Positions 37,668 to 48,950 of a stretch of DNA of 64,000 bases are shown here, piece after piece. The notes under the pieces are model-generated. The model did no database searches, had not been told where the DNA came from, and was given only the letters and a program-made list of their open reading frames with translations. The stretch covers positions 9,858,001 to 9,922,000 of the forward strand of contig OY754476.1 of NCBI GenBank assembly GCA_963575645.1, read 5' to 3'. The position numbers were made by a program, and so were the translations under genes. The first letter of the stretch is position 1. The number at the start of each line of letters is the position of its first letter. This DNA comes from Xanthostigma xanthostigma. Lineage: Eukaryota > Arthropoda > Insecta > Raphidioptera > Raphidiidae.

Positions 37668-38344
37668 GATCCATCCTCATACAATCCTAAACAATACAAC
37701 ACAAATTTTATTCAAATTGGTTCAGTACTTAGTTCCTGATATAATAGCATACAAGGTACTTGTTTAACTAATTAGCTAAATAACGTAGGCATTACGTATT
37801 TACTTGCAAATTGCAAGTAAAAATTTCGTCTGTGTAAATAATGTCATATTAGTTAAGATACCAGCCAACACTCTAATATACAAGTTTCAGGGGGAAATAT
37901 TTCTTGAAAAGTTTTTAAAGTATATCGGAAAAATATTGAAAGAATAACTTTAATATATATTCTAATTTAGTACATTATAACATTATCCTCATGCATCAAA
38001 CTAATCCAATTATGTTTGGAAAAAAATTAAAACTTCATATTGAGATCGTAATCTTTCAATGTTCAAAATCACAAAAAAAAATTAATCACTCAAGTGCAGA
38101 AATTAGAAAAAAAACTTTGCAGTTCATAATATATTATCTCATTTTAAAAAAATAAAAAGTCATGACCTTTCAACATTCCCCTAAGCTTAAAAAACAAGAT
38201 CAAACTATCGCCTTTGCACGAAACATAAAATATACCTTCCCTTAAAGTAGATTTAAACCTATGGACCACATCTTAAAAGGTATCATCGATATCTAAACAA
38301 AAAGATAAATAACCTCAAAAATAACTACCTAAACTCTTCAAACG
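37668..38344. other. gene-free AT-rich stretch
   Basis: Follows the LINE remnant; includes CTTGCAAATTGCAAG, a small palindrome near 37803. Nothing else recognised. Confidence 0.4.
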
Positions 38345-38905
38345 ACAATTGAAAATAATTTGGCAATTCAATTTGGGTAGTATTTAAACGAGTGACTGTA
38401 GATTACAATTTTGGGTGACAAAAATAATCAATTTGGGGTTACTGTATTACTAAGTGAGCGACTGACTGCGCGTGACGAAAAATCAACAGAACAGCAACAG
38501 CAAACAACCATTTGAGTTACTTAAAATACAAAATGGGAAGCTTCATAATATTTGAGCGACCTAATATTTGTTTGAGTGTCAATGTTACGTCTTGCATTTT
38601 TTTCAAAATTTGGCAAATGATTTACTTATTCTGAGCGGCATTTTGTTAATAGTTAATTGTTTGAATAGAACTGCGTTTTCTTAAAAATATATATTTAATT
38701 GACTGTCAATTAAATATACATTTTTTAGTTATTTAGTCACCCAACTATTATTTTAATATCTTAAATGTATTATTCACAACCCAATGTTTGTAAGCCCATT
38801 CTGGATTTTATTATTAACCAATATTTGTCGCTAGTTTAGTTATTTTTTCGCTTACTCTATTTCATACCGCTCAAGTTATTAAAACAGTATCTCATCATCA
38901 GTCAC
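38345..38905. repeat. inverted array of about 20-bp-periodic TTTGAGTGAC motifs
   Basis: The left half contains successive motifs of the type TTTGGGTGAC, AAGTGAGCGAC, TTTGAGTTAC, TTTGAGCGAC and TTTGAGTGTC at roughly 20-22 bp spacing (about 38375, 38390, 38413, 38435, 38455, then 38513, 38534, 38553, 38573, 38612, 38632). The right half carries the complementary forms (AGTCACCCAA, TGTCGCTA, CGCTTACTC, CCGCTCAA, CAGTCACCAA) at similar spacing. The switch of orientation coincides with a palindrome TATTTAATTGACTGTCAATT... at 38691-38716. No ORF, no TSD. I do not know a named family with this structure. Confidence 0.6.
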
Positions 38906-39892
38906 CAAGTTTTTTTTTTATTCGACCGTTTTATAATTCCCCATTCAATTTTAATAGATTGGCAAATTGCATAACTCTTATATATTACGCACTGACGAGC
39001 GTCAGCGAGTTTAACAGTTACACCAGTCAAAATAACATTACACCCTAGATGAACACAGTATTTTTTTGTCCTGTGCTCTATAAAATATCGTCTTTTCCTT
39101 AATTTCCAGCATTTTCAAGATTTCACTCGTGCAGCAAACTGCAACATTCACATCATACGCACACGTCCGTAGCCGTGTGGCTAGCGGTTTTTGTCAACTG
39201 TATTGTGTACTGTTAGCAAGATCGCAGTTCTTTAATTAATATTAAAATTATTGTATTTTAATTTTACACTTTTATTTATTAAAAAATTTACCTTAGCTAT
39301 AAGCGGGCGGTAAAGTTACTTTATTGTACGACAAGTCACCGATCTAAAATAAGTCATTTTACGACATGAATAAGAAAGATAGGAAAAAAAAGCATTATCT
39401 TCTACTTTTTACAAAATCATTGTATTGTATCCACGGGTGAAAAAAATCAGACTTGCAAATTTCCTTATTGCACCCTTCACACCCTGTAAAGACATTAGTT
39501 CTTTTAGTCCTTAACATCCCCTATTGAATGTACAAATACACATAAGGGTGTGACACCACTTTTTTAACTTCTGCAGTCATTAAAGATGTAGTTTAAATTA
39601 TTTCGAGTGAAGAAAGAAATTTGTAACAGTTGTGAAGAAAAAAAAATAAAAATTTAGTACCTCTTCAACCCAGCCATTCCCTTTTTTACTATGTATTTTA
39701 CTAATACCGTAATACGCATTAATTTCAATTAAATGAGCAAGAGTGATGTCGGTTTTTAACGTTTGACGCTTTCTAGTTTCTACACTGTAACCGAATTAAA
39801 AAACTACATTGTAAGACTATAGCTACTAATAAATGATATATCCAGTTATCAATTGTTCGATCGAACTATCGACTAGTAAAGGCAACTTTTTA

Positions 39893-39955
39893 ATATGAAA
39901 AAGTGCGTATGAACCGATATAAAATCGGTCGATTTCATGCGCGCTTTTTCATATA
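39893..39955. repeat. hairpin, about 63 bp
   Basis: ATATGAAAAAGTGCG pairs imperfectly with CGCGCTTTTTCATAT around an inner CCGATATAAAATCGG stem. It is flanked further out by CGATCGAACTATCG and ATCGATTTCGATCGAT. It might be a short foldback element; no TSD found. Confidence 0.55.
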
Positions 39956-40018
39956 ACACTGTTGTCAGTATTATTTGATAGATCGATTTCGATCGATAGA
40001 TTAATTTATACCTATATA

Positions 40019-40745
40019 ATACTAGCGACCCGTCTCGGTTTTACCCGGGAGCCAAACTGTATGATTTATTAAATTAGATACGGAAAATTTAAGTAATATT
40101 TATGATATTATTTTGAAATAATATTTTGTTTTATAATAAATTTTTTCTTTCTTTTTAGATATCCATGACTACTTATTAATTTTTCATTAATTTTCGATAG
40201 TTAATTAACTCCATTCTGTTATAAAATAAGTAGATAATACTAATTAATTTATATATTTTTTAGATTATTTCTGAAATCTGAAGAAGTTCCAAATCCGGAT
40301 CGAAACGTCATCTTTTATAATATTGATTTATTATTTTATTATTTTATGTCATATAGTCTGAAAAAAAAATTGCTCGCCAATTTTATTTATTTGAAGAATG
40401 AAGAATTCTATTCAGACGTTAATCAAAGATTTGTATGATTTATTAATATACAGTCTCTCTATCTCCCCTTTCCCTCTTCTTTTCCTTTTAACCTCCCCCC
40501 TCTTTCGCTCTGGATATATACTGACCTTCTCATCTACGCAACCATCCACACCCACCCATGTAACAACTCACACCCATATTATATGTGATGGTAGGTGAAA
40601 GATCAGTTTTGAATAGGATTTTCATAAAATCCGTTCTTTGTGGGTGTCCACGTCATGAAAGGAGTAACTAAGCCAAATTTCAAATCAATCGGATGTATAG
40701 TTTTGGAGATCTCGTGGTGAGTCAGTGATTCAGTGAGTGATACTC
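40019..40745 (+). mobile_element. RTE-like dispersed repeat interrupted by a foldback-family fragment
   Basis: The left part starts TACTAGCGACCCGTCTCGG and contains TTTTACCCGGGAGCC. The right part (40600-40745) has the usual closing phrases GTGTCCACGTCATGAAAGG and CAAATTTCAAATCAATCGG. Between them, about 40170-40435 is a half copy of the 4737-5102 foldback family: CTGAAGA (40278), CCAAATCCGGATCGAAACG, then CAGACGTTAATCAAAGATTT near the end. This suggests the foldback inserted into the older repeat. Confidence 0.6.
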
Positions 40746-42924
40746 TAAATCGTTTGCAATTTGGATGTGTTTGTTTATACATTCTGTTTATACATTCGAT
40801 GAAAGAGGTCTTTTCACAGAATTATCAGGCAATATACTATTTTGACTTTTAAAAATGTACTAAGTATATTTACATTAGGTTTAGAAACAACATAAAAGAA
40901 AAAAAACTAGAATATTGCATTTCAATACAAAGTTATAAATAATTATTACCCAGTTAAAAAAATAAACGCTTGTATAATAAACTAGACTGATACCACAAGT
41001 ATTATAGAAAATAGTTGCTAGAAATTTATTATAATGGCATAAATCATTTAAAAAATATTTTCTATTACGTTGGTATTTTAATCAATGATTATACCATTTA
41101 TAAATCATTTAACGCACTCATTTTAAAGATTAATTAAATATATAGTTACAAATATGTCTTGTTTGTTTTTAATTGTAATTGTATATAATTTTATATTACA
41201 AAAAAATTATCCCACCACTTCTTTATTATAGCATGAGAAATAAACATTTTCTATTCAAATGTCTGGCATTTCTTATTGATTTTTTTTTTTTCAATTTGTA
41301 CAAAATCACCTTTTGTGCAATTCTGATTGTGACATTATTTCTGCAAATTTTTCTCCTGTCCTGGCACTACCGGAAATTGAATACTTAGAGAATTTTTATA
41401 TTTGTGATATATATGTTTCTGGTTCTTAATTCTTGCGTATGAACAAACAAAATATGAATAAATGAACACAGGAAATAAAGAATACAAAATGAAAAATGCT
41501 TGTCTTCGCTTCTCGACAAACAAAGAGATAATGGACTAAATAAAATCAAAGATATCGATTGACTTAAAATTTTGAATTTTATATGTTGCACAAGTTTTAA
41601 AATTGGTTTAGAGTATTTATATGACAGAGTTCATACAAAAAACGTCTCTACATGATGCAAAGACAAAAAATTAATTTTAATCTTCCATTGTAATATTTAT
41701 TAAAACTTTTGGCTTGATAAAAAAAAAATCTGTTTGAAACTAATATCAAAAATACAGTTTTTTCTCTGTTATAACTGCACACATAAAAGAATTAACGAGA
41801 TGTATATGTGCAAAATGATTTTTATTTAAAATTGGCTTAACCCCGTTAATTATCTATAAGGTTTCTAATTTAGATTATTTCTGCAAACGAAAGTCAAAGC
41901 TTTCAAGTACCACAACTCGATTAAAAATCAAAGTTTTTTGCTAAGCACATGCGCGCTCTTAAGTGCCTGAATTTATATCTTTTAAAGATGACAGAACATT
42001 AATATGGTTTAAAGATATGTTACATAAACACTATGCTGTAACGAAAAAGTGTACAATTTATGTCCATCCCAGTGGGTCGGTACGTTTTTAAATGTATATT
42101 AACTGGACTTTATAATAATTTATAAATGGCTTAGTGGCTGTACCTTTGGATGACTATATCCGAGAACATCATTATACTGATCATAAAAATATCAAAAAAA
42201 ATTACATATTAAAGCAGTATACTATTTTAGCAGTCTCATTTTAAAGTAAAACTTCAGCTTCCGGCCTGGTTTCGCGCGAGTATATTTTGATTTGGTAGCG
42301 AAAGAAACAAATCATCCACATTTATTGCATCCTTTTAAGGTTTAGTCAGCGTATACCAATTTAGGTCAGAGATCGCGTTCAGAATTCCCGACTTGCTTCC
42401 CATTTTTTCGCTTACTGCTCATCCCATGTTTAACTTAGAATTACATACAGTCTATGTTACTCAGGAAGTAGTAGGCTTTTAAACACTGAATACATTTTTC
42501 AAATCGGTTACAAACAAACAAATTTTTCCCCTGTTTAATATTTATCATTAAAAACATTAATATTAATTTAGATGACGTATTGTGGAGATTATGGTTTCAT
42601 AATATATAATTTTATGTATTATTTATATTTTCTATTGCATCTTATTAGACCGTTTTAAAATTCAAAATAATAGATTAACTAGACAATCAGATTGTTATAA
42701 AATACCTATTTATCTGTAATATCCTATGTAGTATTTTGAATATTATTTGAAGTGTTTTATATTATATGTTTTATTTAAACCACTGTTAAAAATGTATGTG
42801 GAATGAAAAAAAAATTACTCATATCTGAATTCTAAACATAGAAAACATTACAAATTAAACATGTTTTAGCCCCTCTGCACGTGAAAATTATCCTATAATT
42901 TATAAATAATTAAATTTATTTTAT
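40746..42924. other. gene-free AT-rich stretch
   Basis: No gene recognised; 42240-42420 is GC-richer (CTTCCGGCCTGGTTTCGCG) and may be a decayed repeat start. The frames at 41179-41591 are Phe/Ile/Lys-rich and read on both strands, so they are most likely chance. Confidence 0.45.
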
Positions 42925-43544
42925 ACTAGCGGTCCCGCCCGGTTTCACCCGGGTGCAAAAGAATGAATGGGGAAGGAACGGACATGAGTACACACATTTA
43001 TCTTAGTTTTCCGAGATGAATGTTGTGTCCAAATTTCATGATGATCGGAGTTACCGTTCAAAAGTTTTTGTCGATAAAGAGTAGTACTTATTTAAACTTT
43101 TTTTAACTAATATTTTTTTTTTAAATGAATTAAATAAAATTAAAATAATTTTAAATGTAAGCCTTAGAAGAAAGCAATGTAAAAAATAAAAAAATAAAAA
43201 TAAAAATATATTCACCCGACGTGGGGCTCGAACCCACGACCCTGATATTGACAGTCGCTTGCGCTACCGATTGATCTACCTGAGGTTGTGTTCTTTCATC
43301 ACTAATATCAGTATATCTAGCTAGTGCATTTCACATGAATAGAAACTTATTTTTGAGATACTTTTTGCAACATTTTTCATTAAAGCTCCGCCCGTAATGG
43401 TCGTAGCGTAATATTATATAGCCTATAGCCTTCCTCGGTAAATGGGCTATCCAACAAAAAAAATTTATTCAATTTGAACCAGTAGTTCCTGAGATTAGCG
43501 CGTTCAAACAAACAAACTCTTCAGCTTTATATATTAGTATAGAT
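42925..43544 (+). mobile_element. RTE-like dispersed repeat, long copy
   Basis: Starts CTAGCGGTCCCGCCCGG with a small CCCGG...CCGGG hairpin and ends CTTTATATATTAGTATAGAT. Compared with 44390-44732 it has the same ends but about 260 extra bp between roughly 43075 and 43345. The extra segment contains the tRNA-like sequence on the minus strand. No reverse-transcriptase frame; such elements are thought to be mobilised by RTE-clade LINEs. Confidence 0.8.
43207..43289 (-). other. tRNA-like sequence inside the RTE-like repeat
   Basis: The minus strand reads AGGTAGATCAATCGGTAGCG (A-box/D-arm), about 30 nt with an anticodon-arm-like stem, then TCGTGGGTTCGAGCCCCACG, a perfect T-arm with B box, ending GTCGGGTG. 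The acceptor stem pairs only in part, so a functional tRNA is unlikely. It is either a SINE inserted in the repeat or a tRNA-derived part of a composite element. Confidence 0.6.
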
Positions 43545-44389
43545 GTTTATGTATTTTTCTTTACTTACGCGATGTCTTCTAGTTACTACATGTTCTCCGT
43601 GAAATAAGACGAGAACAATGATACAAAACGTAATTTGCTGTAATATTGTATATTCTCTGAATTAAAAAAAAAATAATGAGATTTGGTGAGGTTTCGCTGG
43701 ATCCCTCTCCACTTTTTGAGCTCGCGTAATTAATGGACGTCCTCTTACGAAGATACGTTGGTTTTCTACTCCATATTCAAGCAATGGTCACTCTTCATAC
43801 ATCTTGTGGGTATAATAGGGGCACAGTGAAACATATTATATGTCAGAGACATTGAGTGATGATCTTACAAATGTATAATGACTGATATACATATTTTCTG
43901 TCTCCTTTTATTTTATCTCAACCCTTTTGAAAGCGACACAAATACCTATAGCAAACATTCTACTGATCAAATGTAAATAGATATTATGACGAATTGTATT
44001 TTTATTGAAAAATTATAAAAAATTAAGAAAATAAATACATTTTGCTTTTCATTTTATACGTGTCTCAGAAATAATCTTTCACGTATGAAACAAAAATCCG
44101 ATAGCCTAGAGGAATATAAAATAAGTCGATTATTAATTTTAATATATTTATTATTCATAGGTATAATAAATATAATGACAAATTATTTCAATCGTTAACA
44201 AATCAACAAAGTTTGTATAATATAACTATTCTATTAATAATTTAATACCGCCTTTTCATTATTATGTTATAAATATGTCGTGATGCAAGGTTTTTATCCG
44301 AGATTGTTATATTATATAGATATTATGAATATTCCTGCAGATCAGAGTGTAATTAGATCATACTATGCAATACCTTTTCTTATCTATGA
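43545..44389. other. gene-free AT-rich stretch between two RTE-like copies
   Basis: No gene, RNA or terminal repeat recognised. Confidence 0.45.
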
Positions 44390-44732
44390 CTAGCGGTCCC
44401 ACCCGGTTTCACCCGGGTGCAAAAGAACGAATGGGGGGAAGGGACATAAGTACGCACATTCATCTTAGTTTATCCTAATTTCCAAATGTCATGATCGGAG
44501 TTACCGTTCAAAAGTTTTTGTCTGACAGACAAATTTTGAGATATATTTTGCACCATTTTTAATTTATGCTCCGCTTCTATTAGTCGTAGCGTGATGTTAT
44601 ATAGCCTATAGCCTTCCTCGATATATGGGCTATCCAACAAAAAAAAATTCTATTCGAACCAGTAGTTTCTGAGATTAGCGCGTTCAACCAAACAAACAAA
44701 CAAACTCTTCAGCTTTATATATTAGTATAGAT
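44390..44732 (+). mobile_element. RTE-like dispersed repeat, short copy
   Basis: Same start (CTAGCGGTCCCACCCGG) and end (TTAGTATAGAT) as 42925-43544. The middle joins GTTCAAAAGTTTTTGTC directly to the GAGATATATTTTGCACC region, lacking the tRNA-like segment. Non-coding. Confidence 0.8.
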
Positions 44733-44929
44733 ATCACGCACAGAAGTGTTGCGAGACACGAACTAATGTCAAATTGTTGTATTACTTTTAAATGTTAATA
44801 TTTATAAATAACCATAACACATTGGTTCGAGTTCTATTATGTACTGTGGGTGACAATCTTGGTTAAATAGAAAAAGATTCGTCAAAATCGATTCACGGAT
44901 GTGATTAAATCAGGTATATTATATATATA

Positions 44930-45275
44930 AAAAAATCTCCTTTTAGAAGTCAGACAAAAACGACTGAACTGATTTTTATAAAAAAATTATGACACCAATC
45001 CGGAAACATTCTGTACAAAATGGTGTTCGAAATTTTCAAATCGGTTACCCCTACGAAAAATTATGGCAAAACATACATAAAAAAATATGTTCAATAAATA
45101 AAATAATCGACCAATTTTTCAGACAAATATATTATTATCAAAAAATATATAAATTCAATACATTAACGTTAATGTAGGTATTGAATTTTTTTCGTTAATA
45201 TATTTGTCAGAAAAATTGGTCGATAATTGTATTTATTGAAGAGTTCTAATCAGACGTTAATCAAAGATTTGAATA
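44930..45275. repeat. RTE-type debris followed by 150-bp foldback
   Basis: 44930-45060 has phrases such as AACGACTGAACTGATTTTTA and AAATCGGTTACC, typical of decayed RTE repeats. 45091-45240 is a palindrome (x pairs with about 90331-x): TCGACCAATTTTTC against GAAAAATTGGTCG, centred on CATTAACGTTAATG. Its right flank has CAGACGTTAATCAAAGATTT, the module shared with 4.7 and 40.4 kb, so it is a short member of that foldback family. Confidence 0.7.
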
Positions 45276-46242
45276 AAAAAACATGTAGATAACTTCCTCT
45301 TCTTTGAAGTCGTTTAAACATACTTTAGAGTTGGCAGATTGGTTTGATTTAAATGTGGAAGTATTTTTCATGGTTTGTATGACAATTTTATTCAAGCGTA
45401 TAATTACCATTTATACCTAAGCATTTATCAGTTTTTTATATTATATAACACCTAATGTTTATAAAACAAGCAATAAAAGTCGTATTTTCTACTTCCCCTT
45501 TATTTCTCTATTAAGTTTAGCATATGTTCACGTGCGCATTCTAAGATCACTATCTTCTTATATTAAATAAAGTTAACAATCTGGAACGAAATTAAATGTA
45601 TATTATTACTTTTAATTATTGTTCACAAGAGATTTATAAAATGTAGAAAATATCATGTATTAAAAAACTTAGGACAGTCAGCGTCAAACGTCTTTAAGTC
45701 GAAAAACCGTTTCGAAAGACTCAAATTTGGGTAAAATCACCGGTACCGTCTAGTACTTTCATTGCATTAATCTATTATTTGCGCTTTAAAAATAATTAAT
45801 TTTCGAATCATTGTGCAGCTTTTAAAACATTAATGGATTTAAAATGTAATAATTTATAAGTTTATTATTGTTGCAACTGATTTTACATATAGCAAAATTT
45901 ATAATATTAGTTAACATCTCATCAAAAAAACCTTATAAAATGCATCTAATTGATCACATAGTCTTTTTAGAGCGTTTCAAGCCCTATCAAAAACACCCTT
46001 AGATTTTTGGCATGGTTTGGAGTGCTAAAATTTTTGGTTAACCTTAAAAAAATACTATCGCTGACCGGTTAATGGGACTGTGTGATCAATTATGATCATT
46101 AGATTAATTTGTATTTTTATACTAACCGAAACACAGAGGTCAATTTTTGTACAAAAAGGGATACAGATCACTCTACCCTAAAAATGGTACCAAACCTGAT
46201 TAACGCTAGGTTTCTGATTCGACGTTCAGCTTTAAATCCAAA
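45276..46242. other. gene-free AT-rich stretch
   Basis: Nothing recognised apart from ordinary AT-rich sequence up to the large palindrome. Confidence 0.45.
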
Positions 46243-46916
46243 GGACCCCGCACGGAACATATGGGAATCGGCCCTCGGTTAAAATCTTCCATACTCGGGG
46301 ATATTATCCAAAAATCGACGCTGATCAAAAGTCTCCATGGGCACGAAGTCCGGAAATGCGATCCCGGGGAGTTATTATTATTTTGATTGCAATAAAAGTA
46401 TACTTTTATTGCAATCAAAATAGGGAAAATGAGCAAATGCACCCGTCTCCTTGTGATATTCTATTATAGACATATCTACATCACATAGATATATCATATA
46501 CAGTATATATGTCGCCGGGATATTGTCAAATCCGTGATTGTGTAATTTCACCAGTGAAATTACAATATCACGATTGACAAAGATTCGTGATATTATAATT
46601 TCACTAAGTGAAATTATAATATCACGGGTTTGACAATATCCCGGCGACATATATACTGTATATGATATATCTATGTGATGTAGATATGTCTATAATAGAA
46701 TATCACAAGGAGACGGGTGCATTTGCTCATTTTCCCTATTTTGATTGCAATAAAAGTATACTTTTATTGCAATCAAAATAATAATAACTCCCCGGGATCG
46801 CATTTCCGGACTTCGTGCCCATGGAGACTTTTGATCAGCGTCGATTTTTGGATAATATCCCCGAGTATGGAAGATTTTAACCGAGGGCCGATTCCCATAT
46901 GTTCCGTGCGGGGTCC
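46243..46916. repeat. 674-bp near-perfect palindrome with nested palindromes
   Basis: Arms 46243-46511 and 46648-46916 are reverse complements without any gap (x pairs with 93159-x) and appear identical by eye. Outer ends are GGACCCCGCACGG and CCGTGCGGGGTCC. Each arm contains its own 44-bp perfect palindrome (46379-46422 and 46737-46780) centred on GTATAC. The 136-bp middle holds two more: 46542-46563 (arms GTAATTTCAC) and 46586-46626 (41 nt, arms with ATAATTTCACT). Outside, AAA occurs on both sides, a weak hint of target duplication. The matching open frames in the two arms (for example 46206-46442 minus and 46717-46932 plus) follow from the symmetry. Probably a foldback transposon; superfamily not assigned. 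Confidence 0.92.
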
Positions 46917-47498
46917 AAAAGATATAATTTAGTTTCCAGCCAAATGAAGATCTGCAATTAGTTGAAAACAAATGCCATTCTTCAATCGATCGGATATTAC
47001 GTGGAATTTCTTTGCAAGATTTGACCTAAACTGCCTGATAAGTTGAATGAAAGTTTGAAAGAAAAGCGTAAATGCCAAGTTAAATAAAGCGATGAATTTA
47101 AAATTAATAGTAAAAATGTTGAAGCTAGATCGGAACAGTAAGATAATAATGAGAAGAAGCATTTAACAGCTGAGTTGACGGTTAGTAAACTCCAAGGTAA
47201 GAAATAAATTTTAAAGGAATGGTTAGCACAAGTCCGATGCAATTTGTTACATTGCGTTACGATAAAATTATAAAACTGATCGTTTTGATCAACTGACTTA
47301 CTACTACTACTACAAAAAAATGTGCGTGTAAACATGACGCGCGGTTGAAGTGAAACATGTAAACAATACATATCTTGTTAGTATACTGTATAGATAGATA
47401 TAAAAAAACAGTTAAAAATGACGAAAACTAAAAATTCATTCCCGAAATCTTTAAAACGGTGCTATTACAAACTAAGTTACGATTTTATTTATATAGGT
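46917..47498. other. stretch with possible degenerate coding remnant
   Basis: The minus-strand 124-codon frame (46997-47371) has no domain. On the plus strand, phrases such as KLPDKLNESLKEKRK and EKKHLTAELTVSKLQGKK appear between in-frame stops. This could be an old coding remnant, but I recognise no family. Confidence 0.25.
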
Positions 47499-48010
47499 AC
47501 TAGCTGTTCCCCGCGGCTCCGCACGCGATTGTGGTGAAACACGGTAGCGACAAAAGTAGTGGAGCTTTCGGCTATATATATTATATATAGAGGAACAAAT
47601 AAAAAATACCTAAGCAAACAAAAAAATATGATGGAACTGTCAGAAAACAATTTTTTGAAGCGCGCATTGAGACACAACCATCCGCAATAGCCCGCGCGAC
47701 AGACAGCCTTTGTGATATTAAGTCGTTGGAGGGGCAAGCGGTGAGTGAAAGTTTCGGATTTAAGTTCCGACTGCGACATTGTTGGAAAGTAAATTTTTCT
47801 TATATAGTATTGTAACTGTAACAATGTGAAATCTAATTAATTATTGACATCAATGTTTTTTCAATGCTAATGGATTTTGACGAACTACAGTTTTTAATAG
47901 CTTAAGTTACTCGTTAAAACATTAGCTATATGCAATGAAAATTCCGTCAAAATTGGTCCAGTCATTTAGGAGATTCACCGGAACACACAGACAAAAACTT
48001 AACAAATTGT
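47499..48010 (+). mobile_element. RTE-like dispersed repeat, diverged copy
   Basis: Starts TACTAGCTGTTCCCCGCGGC and ends with AAATTGGTCCAGTCATTTAG, CACACAGACAAAAACTTAAC and a T-rich tail, the usual phrases of the CCCGNGG-starting insect repeats. The 111-codon minus frame within it is incidental. Confidence 0.6.
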
Positions 48011-48865
48011 TTTTTTTTATATACTTTCATTTGCATTTAGTAAAAAGCTGTTATTTTGACATTACAGACACTTTATTTATAAAAAAATATGTGTAAAAAA
48101 TTACAGTTCTTATATTTTCTCAAATTTCTGCTTGCAGACTGACCGTGCAACATAAAACGTCGCGCAAGCCTTATGAAATAGTATTAATCTTCAAAACAAA
48201 TTGTAAATAATTTATAATTAAATTTTGTTTTACAATGTAAATTAACTGTTAACATAATCTGATAAAATAAATTGTAGGTGTAAACCATTTTAAGTGATGT
48301 TTTAATTATACGTTTATAAAAAGGTGAAATTTTAATAATCTTGCTGTAAAATTTTATTGTTTGGAAACACGCGAAAATATATCATTTGTATGATTTCATT
48401 TGACAACGGTAAATGAACAAATAAATAAATACCAATTAGTATTAAAATTATTCACAAAGGGAGACTTTACCCGTGACTTTACTCGTACTAATGCTGATTT
48501 TAAACAAAATCTTATCTTTCTCTTACTAGTTTGTGTATTAAATCAAAATAATTTCATTCATAATAATTTTAATCGTGATGATTACTCAATCTATAGTAAT
48601 TTATACTACCTTATAAGCACAGTAAACTTTGCTATATAAAGAATATTCATAAATGTTTAAGAAAAGACTTTGTATTTTACACTACACACTACAGAAGTAA
48701 AACTTGTATAATTGTAAAAAAAAAAATATTGTAAAATTTTGAAGAGTAAACTTTGACTATTCCCCATTTGTGAAGTTGCAATAGTGAAATTTAAATTGAA
48801 AAAATATATAATTAAATATATTATGTGTAACAATTGAAAAAAGATACTAATAAATTAATAATAAT
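48011..48865. other. gene-free AT-rich stretch
   Basis: No gene recognised; the 79-codon frame at 48400-48639 is Asn/Phe/Tyr-rich and looks like chance. Confidence 0.45.
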
Positions 48866-48869
48866 ATCA

Positions 48870-48950
48870 TCGGCCGCCGGGATCGAAATTTTGACCTTTA
48901 GGTTAGGAAGCATGCGCCTTACTACGTCGCTCGTTTAGCTCAATGTTCTA
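48870..48950 (-). other. tRNA-Arg(CCT)-like sequence
   Basis: The minus strand reads GTAGTAAGGCGCATGC, then an anticodon loop TTCCTAA (CCT in the anticodon position), then TTTCGATCCCGGCGGCC as B box and 3' side. The order and anticodon resemble tRNA-Arg-CCT, but the anticodon stem and the acceptor ends do not pair cleanly. Probably a SINE head or tRNA pseudogene; body not defined. Confidence 0.5.

Noticed and set aside
43207..43289. Functional tRNA gene
   Set aside because: Good T-arm and A box, but the acceptor stem has mismatches and it sits inside a dispersed repeat.
46206..46971. Several matching ORFs on both strands
   Set aside because: They are mirror images produced by the large palindrome, not independent genes.
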